DNA from: Phoronis ovalis
Taxonomy: Eukaryota > Phoronida > Phoronidae
Assembly: GCA_028565635.1 (NCBI GenBank)
Contig: JAOXYB010037318.1
Span: 1 to 13,599 of the forward strand
Reading direction: 5' to 3'
Length of the DNA stretch: 13,599 nucleotides
Part shown: positions 1-6,163 of the stretch, in pieces
Layout of the letters: every line of letters starts with the position of its first letter
Numbering within the stretch: position 1 is the first letter of the stretch
The notes under the pieces: model-generated
Database searches by the model: none
What the model saw: the letters and a program-made list of their open reading frames with translations, nothing else
What the model was told of the DNA's origin: nothing
Program-made: the position numbers and the translations under genes

Positions 1-183
1 GGGACGTAAGTGAAGTTTTATTTGACCGGACAAGTAAGTAAGTAAAACGTCCGGCAGAACGATGTTCTCGCGAGATTGTTCGATGTCCGGACGTTTAGCC
101 CCAAGGTATGCCGTCCGGTAACCGGACGTTTAGCCACGGCCTTAATATAAACTAATATAATATATTATTATATACCGGACCGG
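1..183. repeat. CCGG-rich repeat patch with inverted and direct copies of a CCGGACGTTTA motif
   Basis: Seven CCGG tetramers start at 26, 51, 87, 115, 122, 175 and 180; I noticed only one other in the rest of the window (near 10131). The 14-mer CCGGACGTTTAGCC occurs twice as a direct repeat (87-100 and 122-135), and a close inverted copy (TAAAACGTCCGG) lies at 43-54. GTCCGGTAACCGGAC at 113-127 is a perfect inverted repeat around one base, and TCTCGCGAGA at 66-75 is a perfect 10-base palindrome. Base composition is far richer in GC and CpG than the surroundings. It could be the edge of a transposable element or satellite, or an intronic CpG-rich regulatory patch; the left boundary is outside the window. 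Confidence 0.6.
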
Positions 184-264
184 TTGTTGTTGGTGTTTTG
201 GCTTAATCTGCAAAAAAGACATAAGCAAACACAATTTTATGCAATACATTATGTGCACACTTAC
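1..264 (-). other. Start of PPT1 intron 1 (incomplete)
   Basis: The sequence left of the PPT1 exon 1 donor is the beginning of its first intron, which runs off the window. I see no exon in it. Its outer part (1-183) holds the CCGG-rich repeat patch listed separately; 184-258 is ordinary AT-rich sequence. Confidence 0.7.
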
Positions 265-370
265 CCATTCCATGCCAGATCACCAATGGAACAACGTCAT
301 CGGAGCTATGAACGACAGAAATGACAAAAAGAAGCACAAAAATTGGACCAACTCTGCTTATGGTCTCCAT
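265..370 (-). CDS. PPT1: Palmitoyl-protein thioesterase 1 (PPT1-like), first coding exon only
   Basis: PPT1 is a lysosomal alpha/beta-hydrolase that removes thioester-linked fatty acids from S-acylated proteins. This exon encodes 35 complete codons plus one base. Residues 1-22 form a signal peptide: a short polar start, a hydrophobic core (PIFVLLFVISVV, residues 9-20), and a plausible cleavage point after VHS. The PLVIWHGMG stretch that follows is the start of the PPT fold (first beta strand and the oxyanion-side glycine loop) and matches the PPT1 N-terminus very closely. The exon ends at 265 with a consensus donor (GTAAGT, 264-259) after the first base of the second glycine codon of HGMG. 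As I recall, human PPT1 has its first intron at this same position and phase. The start ATG (370-368) has A at -3 and G at +4; an upstream in-frame TTG at 400 is not a credible start. The catalytic serine, aspartate and histidine lie in later exons off the left edge. Confidence 0.88.
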
Positions 371-619
371 TTTGAAATCATGTGATTTGGCCGAAGACAA
401 AGGTCAGAGGCCGCAGATGCTAATGGTAAAATTAAATGTCAAAGTGAAATTAGAAGATAAAACATAATCATGTTGAAAAGATTGTAAAAACTTATTATGT
501 TATTTTTTATGCACTAGTTGGTTGAATTTGTTTTCAAAATGAGGGGAATCACTAAATGTTCCACTATATTTCGAATTCAAGGTCACTTCCTGTTGACCTA
601 TATTTGCAAGGAGGACAAC
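371..619. promoter_or_regulatory. Divergent promoter region between PPT1 (-) and TMEM65 (+)
   Basis: Only 249 bases separate the two start codons, so both 5' UTRs and both core promoters must fit here or an untranslated exon must be missed. Candidate sites: an E-box/M-box TCATGTGA at 378-385 (TCACATGA on the PPT1 strand, eight bases upstream of its ATG), an AAGGTCA nuclear-receptor-type half site at 400-406, and an ETS-type ACTTCCTG at 585-592 just upstream of the preferred TMEM65 ATG. No clear TATA box is placed. The site names are pattern matches only; the divergent arrangement is direct observation. Confidence 0.55.
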
Positions 620-3600
620 ATGCAGGTGGCGGGATTAAATTGTTGTCGCTGTTTTTTTGTGATTTTTTCAAAAAAATCTCCAAATGCCTTCATCAAAACT
701 TTCTCAAGGACTTCGAGGACACCAGCTAAACGGTTGCTTAGTATAAGTTCATCAAATAAAAAGACGTTTCACTTAGATGTTAGAAGCGAAGAATCGATTA
801 GGAATTATTTAGGCAAACTGAATCAGGAAGATAGAACAAGATTAATGAGCGAATTACAAAAATTGGCCACATTTGGAGATGCCAAACCAGGTTTGTGTAT
901 GTTAACATGTTAAGTAGTTGGTAATCCGAGAAGCTACTTTCATGAATTTTGTTTGTGCATCTCTGTTCGTATCGTGACTTATGCTTGCTTAGTCCTAGCT
1001 TTATGACCCTACTATTAGTACTTGGCTAGTACTATGCCACTATGGCTTGCCTATGGGAGTATGGCGGCAGCGTAGGCCATAGGCAAGCCATAGTAGGGTC
1101 ATAAAGCTAGGACTAATGCTTGCTGTGACTTCTAACTCAGTTCTAGAACTTAACTGCAATATAAAAAATATAGTATGAAATTGTTTTATTAATAGTTACT
1201 GTCACATCTTCTTCGATATATTTTGATTGAGGTGTTCATTTGAGAATAAAGCTCCAGGCCAACTGTTTAACAAAAAAGCTCCAAAAACAACCTATCTTTA
1301 TCACATGCTTTTATATGATCCATAGTATATGCCGACCACTTCCAACATTTAGTCTAGTCCTCATCGTAGGCACAATAACTGTCATTTTGATCCTAACATT
1401 TTCCTACTTGAAATGTATTGTCACCCGTACAACAAACATTCTCATACAGCAGTGCTCCAGTGGTCTTAGTTTGTTGTGTGAGAAAGTACAATCTATGTGT
1501 TACGTGTAAATAAATCAGATGGAAAACTATCAGTGAAATCAATATAGGCGACATTAGGAAGTAGAAGTAGAAGTAACAAACAAAGACCATCAGAGTATTT
1601 CTGTATGATAATTTTCATCATCAATATGTCAGATATTAGGGCTATGATTAAAACCGTAATCCAGGGCCCTGTTGGATTCCTGAACAGTTTTAATGCATTT
1701 GTTTTGTAAGATATTGTACGCTATTTTCTGGTAGTATGCATACCAAAAACTTTGTGAATTAAAGATAACCTCAATTAATATGAATTATCAAAATTCATCA
1801 AACAAAGCCATCCATACCAGTGGTACATACACACATGTTATAAAGTGATATTACTTTTCTAGTTACAGTTTGTGTAAAAGCATTTCTTGTGCTTATTCTG
1901 CTAATGGTAGTATATTGATTCAAGGATATATACTGAATATCATACCCCTCCCTTGATACTTCTTCACATTGCTTTTACATGATTTAAATAAATGTAGTAT
2001 TCAGCTGCTAAGATTCTCCTGATTAAGATGTATTGCTTAAATATGGATTTTTGTCTTTAGAAATATTAAATGATTTTTTTTAGGTTTTTGTATAACATGC
2101 ATTCAAAAACATATATATTTGGACACAAGAAACTACACATATTTTTTTTCAATCCCCAAGTGGTTATTTTTGAAACTGTCAGCTTCGACCTAGATGGAAA
2201 CAAATAGTTAAGTGTTATTTTTGGTTTGTTTCAGATGCTGTTCTTGAAGATCCTCCTGATTTTACACAGTTAAAGCAGGGTAATTGCAGATAAATTCTTG
2301 GTTATATTTATTATATTTCTAATAACTTTTGTGCCCTGAATGACTTTCAAAGTTCATTTTTTTTATTTGAGGTTTTAAATGAATTTCAATGATCAAAGAA
2401 ACATTTACTTCATAAACGGCAAACACTGATGAAGCAGTGTGTAAGTAGTGAAACAACTAGTAACATCATACAAAACCTAGGGAAACACTGTGCCACTTTG
2501 ACAAATAACTGTGGGGATCATTGTAATCTTTGGTAACTACACAAGCAGGCCACATAAGTCCAATGATGGAACAATACTGAAGTCTTTATGATAAAAAGTT
2601 ACATTTCACAACATTCAAATGTGTTATTTACTATATTTATTAATAAATGTCACCAGTTGTAAATTCATATCTAATATTACTAAAGGATTGAGTGTTTGTA
2701 ATTAAATGGCAGTCTCACATTTAAAAATATGGATATATTTGCAGATGAACAATGGAATAAATTTGACTAATGTTAATGTTATCTAGTCTGTGGTAAATAA
2801 TCTCCACATACATCAAATGTAATGTTTTAACCACATTATTGCTCTTTCCATTATATACATTTCCATTTCTCATACTTATATTAGGGACTCAAATGATAAT
2901 ATCAGTAGCCCTGTATAAGGAATAATTACACATATTGGATAACACCCCTGCTGGTCTTAAATAAAGTATAGGAGTTATTAATGGTATTTATGTCATCTAA
3001 TATCAGCTGAATATATCTGTTCAACTACTGATTATTGATATATACTATGTTTTAATCAGCCCTTATTTTACAGTGTGTATTTATAATGCTGTGCCTTTTA
3101 TTGGGTTTGGATTTCTGGACAATCTCATTATGATTATTGCTGTAAGTAATGATATCCTTTTTTCAAACGAACATATAATATTTAAATACAATACAAATGA
3201 AATCATATTTTCTCAAATTTTGTGACATTTTCTTAATTAATAATTGATTGTTATTTTACACAATTAGCATGATGTATACCAGGAGGCTGTGTTTTCTTAG
3301 AACTGTTAACAAATATTAAACTAACTAACAATGCATTTAGAATTAACCACAGAAACATTTTGATTACTCCACCCAAAGCTAATGGAATTTTTTGTTGTGT
3401 GGTCCCATACTACATAAAGCAATAGATTGAATGCATGATGAGATAAATTTGTTTTATAATTATTTTTTTTAGTTTCAAAAACGCCCTGTTATGGGAATTT
3501 CAGGACTTTTGTTGGAAACTTTAATAAAAAGCATTTATGTTTTTTTTCTAGGGAGAATACATTGATGCTCAATTCGGAGTTGTTTTAGGAATATCTACAA

Positions 3601-5342
3601 TGGCAGGTAATCTATGAGTTTTAAGTATTTTACGTTAGATTTATTTTTACTTTACTTATACATTTATTTTAAAAACATTGTATTTGTTTGTCACTTATTC
3701 CCATGCCCTAATAATGCACATGTCCTATGAAATCAATGCAGCTGACCATTACATTGCTTGTCTAGTGCTGCCACCACATGAAACAAATAATAAACAACTA
3801 TACAGACTTTACAAAATTGTATTCAAAGAAACATGCTTAAATATTGTATATAATTATTATCTTACAAATTTTTACCAATATTTTCATATCAACCAGTCTG
3901 GAATTATTAAAGTAAACTTTTGTGCTGATGGTGATTTTTAGTCAGTTAGTTTTATTTTCAGCTGCAGCATGGGGTAATTTGGTATCAGACCTTGCTGGCT
4001 TGGGGTAAGTGCTGGTTGAAATATTTGTTAAAAATTTTATGACTCAAATACCTTTAAATTCTTGTTGTTATGGTATGTGTACCCTTCTGATGACACACCT
4101 GTCAAGATTCTTTAATGAGAATATTGTGTTTAATCAGAGACTCTGAAAATTACTTTCTCCACTACCTGTCACCAAATGTAGGTATTTTATGAATATAGGC
4201 TTGTCATTGCTACAGTAAGTCCTCTGGAGTTTGTATGTTTCACCTTTAACACAATTTCTGGGAGATTCTGGTAAATAATAAGATGCTTTCTAATTGCAGT
4301 TTCCAAGGTTTGTCATGTAGGATAAATCATTATTCATACAATATAGTAAAACTGGATCTTTTGAGTACAATTGTATTTTATTTTTCAAAATTAGTGGCTT
4401 GACTAATAACTGTTATAAACCTATAGAAATTTGGAAAATGTAAAAGAAATTTTATTATTAAATAAATAAAGCAATTTTTGAAAAGGATATTTTTATAACC
4501 AGAAAGGGTTTCCAATTGTAACTTAATCTTAAAATAATGTAGTGCCAATAAACACAATGTAGTAGTGTGAACATTTGGCACATTGTTTATTACAGGCTGT
4601 TTTATTTTGTCACTAGGACTAAAAATGAATTGGCAACAAACTAACTGTTATTTGAATTGTTCGTTCTGTATTGATTGCAGTCTTGCTGGCTATGTAGAAC
4701 ACGTAGCACACAGATTAGGAATAAAGACTCCAAAACTATCTCCTGCTCAGTATGAGTATAAACGTACCAGATGGACTCAAGCAATAGTAAGTGACAATAC
4801 TGATTTAAGGAGAAACTGTGACTGCAATTCGTACAAGTTGCACAGTTTGAGAATTTTAAATGTTTTGCTTACATCAGTTTTCAGATGTTTTGATTTCTCT
4901 ATAGATCTGACCAGTTTCACTGTAATTTCTGATCTAAACATTTTTTCTAGGAACATTATTTCTTTTCTAAGAGGCATGAACTCTTATGTGTTTAAAGTTA
5001 CATTTATTACTCGATAAACAACTGGTCAGAATTTCGAAGCAGGTGAGTTTTCACCTTTTGTGGCTATCCCTGTCAAACTATTTTTAAAAAAACTTAATAT
5101 TCTCAACCAGGAGTTAGTACCGCTTTACATGATTGTATGTAACTTTAAAAACACAAAAGTTCATAACTTCAGTGGCAATAGTTGTAGCTGATAGGACTTG
5201 TTTTTATTCGTTGCAGGGCAGATGTCTTGGAATCTCTGTAGGCTGTATTATTGGAATGTTTCCATTTTTATTCATCAATTCTGAAGAAATAGAAAAAGAA
5301 AAAATGGAGGAACAGGGAAAGGATCAAGAAGATACTTCATGA
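620..5342 (+). CDS. TMEM65: Transmembrane protein 65 (TMEM65), complete, seven coding exons
   Basis: TMEM65 is a mitochondrial inner-membrane protein, in vertebrates reported to be needed for sodium-dependent mitochondrial calcium efflux and to occur at cardiac intercalated discs. Coding exons: 620-890, 2235-2279, 3074-3141, 3552-3606, 3962-4004, 4681-4786, 5217-5342. All introns are GT-AG with phases 1, 1, 0, 1, 2, 0, and the joined frame is open for 237 codons, close to the human 240. Residues 1-50 are rich in Lys, Arg and Ser with no acidic residue, like a mitochondrial presequence. Residues 56-90 are a charged helical segment. The conserved core follows: AVPFIGFGFLDN (111-122) in membrane segment 1, GVVLGISTMAAAAWGNLVSDLAGLGLAGYV (split here as 137-151 and 152-166) in segment 2, and GRCLGISVGCIIGMFPFLF (197-215) in segment 3. 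The tail is charged and ends QEDTS. An in-frame ATG at 539 would add 27 residues; 620 fits family length better. The encoded protein looks intact. Confidence 0.93.
891..2234 (+). other. TMEM65 intron 1
   Basis: This 1,344-base phase 1 intron has donor GTTTGT at 891 and acceptor TTTCAG ending at 2234. It contains the hairpin element at 990-1115 and a short run of GTAGAA units near 1560-1576. The open frames within it (for example 1240-1509) begin at TTG, lack family resemblance and are not genes. The rest is AT-rich with nothing I can name. Confidence 0.85.
981..1124. mobile_element. Short hairpin/MITE-like element with perfect TIRs and a 9-base target duplication
   Basis: The element proper is 990-1115 (126 bases). 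Its ends, 990-1014 and 1091-1115, are perfect 25-base inverted repeats beginning TAGTCCTAGC. The inverted pairing resumes inside as a perfect 17-base match (1040-1056 with 1077-1093). In effect the right half (1077-1115, 39 bases) is the exact reverse complement of the left half once a 28-base insertion (1015-1042) is removed from the left arm. Both sides are flanked by the same 9-mer, ATGCTTGCT, at 981-989 and 1116-1124, which looks like a target-site duplication. Nine-base duplications with long terminal repeats suggest a Mutator-type non-autonomous element, but family assignment is an inference. No coding capacity. Confidence 0.75.
2280..3073 (+). other. TMEM65 intron 2
   Basis: A 794-base phase 1 intron from donor GTAATT at 2280 to acceptor TTTTACAG ending at 3073. 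It is AT-rich and holds no exon, RNA gene or repeat that I can support. The 45-base exon 2 that precedes it contributes only an acidic, proline-containing linker (DAVLEDPPDFTQLKQ). Confidence 0.85.
3142..3551 (+). other. TMEM65 intron 3
   Basis: A 410-base phase 0 intron with a strong donor (GTAAGT) and a pyrimidine-rich acceptor (a run of T then CTAG, ending at 3551). It falls after the Ala that follows membrane segment 1. I see nothing else in it. Confidence 0.87.
3607..3961 (+). other. TMEM65 intron 4
   Basis: A 355-base phase 1 intron, donor GTAATC at 3607 and acceptor TTTTCAG ending at 3961. It splits the conserved STMAAAA stretch. The 87-codon open frame inside it starts within the intron, shows no family resemblance and runs into no exon, so I do not call it a gene. 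Confidence 0.87.
4005..4680 (+). other. TMEM65 intron 5
   Basis: A 676-base phase 2 intron, donor GTAAGT at 4005 and acceptor GATTGCAG ending at 4680, splitting the second glycine of LAGLGLAGYV. It is AT-rich with no supported feature. The open frame at 4583-5017 runs from this intron straight through exon 6 into intron 6 and simply reflects an unspliced reading of a real exon. Confidence 0.87.
4787..5216 (+). other. TMEM65 intron 6
   Basis: A 430-base phase 0 intron, donor GTAAGT at 4787 and acceptor CGTTGCAG ending at 5216. Its second half is occupied by the inverted repeat at 4975-5164, which would place a hairpin about 50 bases upstream of the last acceptor. Confidence 0.87.
4975..5164. 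repeat. Imperfect inverted repeat (foldback, MITE-like) in TMEM65 intron 6
   Basis: The arm at 4975-5003 (CATGAACTCTTATGTG...TTACAT) pairs with the arm at 5137-5164 (ATGTAACTTTAAAAAC...TTCAT), about 28 bases each with only a few mismatches, including an unbroken TTTAAAGTTACAT. The intervening 133 bases do not pair convincingly. No clean target duplication was found. It may be an old non-autonomous DNA transposon or a chance-expanded palindrome; the arm length in unselected sequence favours the former. Confidence 0.55.
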
Positions 5343-5481
5343 AGTTGAAAAAAGGGTGAGTTACTTGCTGATTTGATCTGCCATCACCTGCCTGATCTGA
5401 GAATCTCACCTAAAATATGGCACTTTGGATTGGGATATAGCTACAAACTTTGTAACTAAATCTAGTGTTTAACTAACAAGC

Positions 5482-5532
5482 AATAAAATGAAGGAGTGAG
5501 GAAAGTGCAATGAAAGAAGAAAGACAAATAAA
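5482..5532 (+). terminator. Candidate TMEM65 polyadenylation signals (two AATAAA)
   Basis: AATAAA hexamers at 5482-5487 and 5527-5532 are the first canonical plus-strand signals after the TMEM65 stop codon. In AT-rich DNA such hexamers also arise by chance, so the actual cleavage site is not fixed. Confidence 0.45.
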
Positions 5533-5950
5533 GTCTACTTGTTATTATGTTAATTATTCAGTTTTACTGTGGAATAATGATTATTTATCCCACAATGAAC
5601 AACAGTAGGTTTTACTTAAGTTGTAAATGTGATTTTAAGAAAAATGCAGTAAAATTTCTAAGCTACAAAATATTTATCTTCTGAATTTATAGGCTACTTC
5701 TTTTCAGTTAATTATCACTGAAATCTCTACAGTAACATTAAGAAAATATAAAAAATAATATTTTGTACTAACAGCATTATTACTAGAATTGTGTATATTT
5801 GTGAAACTGAATTTTAATAATGTAGAAAATGACAGTTTTCTATATCAAGTCAAAGGTATAATAAAAGTAGTTCTTTTAACTTTAATTAAACTACCTAAGT
5901 ATGTAACAAATTCATTGTTAGTACTGTAATTGTTCTTTAGTAGTTATAAT

Positions 5951-5960
5951 TTTATTTATT
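5951..5960 (-). terminator. Candidate polyadenylation signal of the minus-strand gene
   Basis: TTTATTTATT on the plus strand reads as two overlapping AATAAA hexamers on the minus strand, roughly 205 bases beyond the stop codon at 6164. It is the most compact candidate between the two convergent genes; other sites are possible. Confidence 0.4.
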
Positions 5961-6163
5961 TTAAACTTGTTAGATCTAGCATAATTAAATATGGCATAGT
6001 TATAATAAATTACTTCATGGTTGTAAAAACATTTTATAACATTATTGTTTTCTCATGTTCTCTGAGCCATACATAATATCCTGTTGCATGTGCTAAAATA
6101 ATAGACACTTCTTACATCTCATATAAATTCCACTTTAAAAAGTAAATGTATTTCCCACATAAT

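Larger units (their letters stand above)
5343..6163. other. Convergent intergenic region and 3' UTRs
   Basis: This 821-base stretch lies between the TMEM65 stop and the stop of the minus-strand gene, so both 3' UTRs must end in it. Plus-strand poly(A) signals AATAAA occur at 5482-5487 and 5527-5532, 140 and 185 bases past the TMEM65 stop. On the minus strand, TTTATTTATT at 5951-5960 gives two overlapping AATAAA signals about 205 bases past that gene's stop. A consensus donor-like GTGAGT at 5356-5361 follows the TMEM65 stop. No other gene is visible. Confidence 0.6.

Noticed and set aside
371-400. PPT1 start at 400
   Set aside because: The codon there is TTG. The ATG at 370 has a strong context and gives a normal signal peptide.
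518-538. Start of the first TMEM65 frame at 518
   Set aside because: The codon at 518 is TTG; the first ATG is at 539 and the better start is 620.
1240-1590. Overlapping open frames on both strands in TMEM65 intron 1
   Set aside because: The plus-strand frame opens at TTG. The hydrophobic stretches come from AT-rich composition, and neither frame resembles a family or has supporting splice logic.
4583-5017. 144-codon plus-strand open frame
   Set aside because: It is exon 6 of TMEM65 read without splicing, with intronic sequence on both sides.
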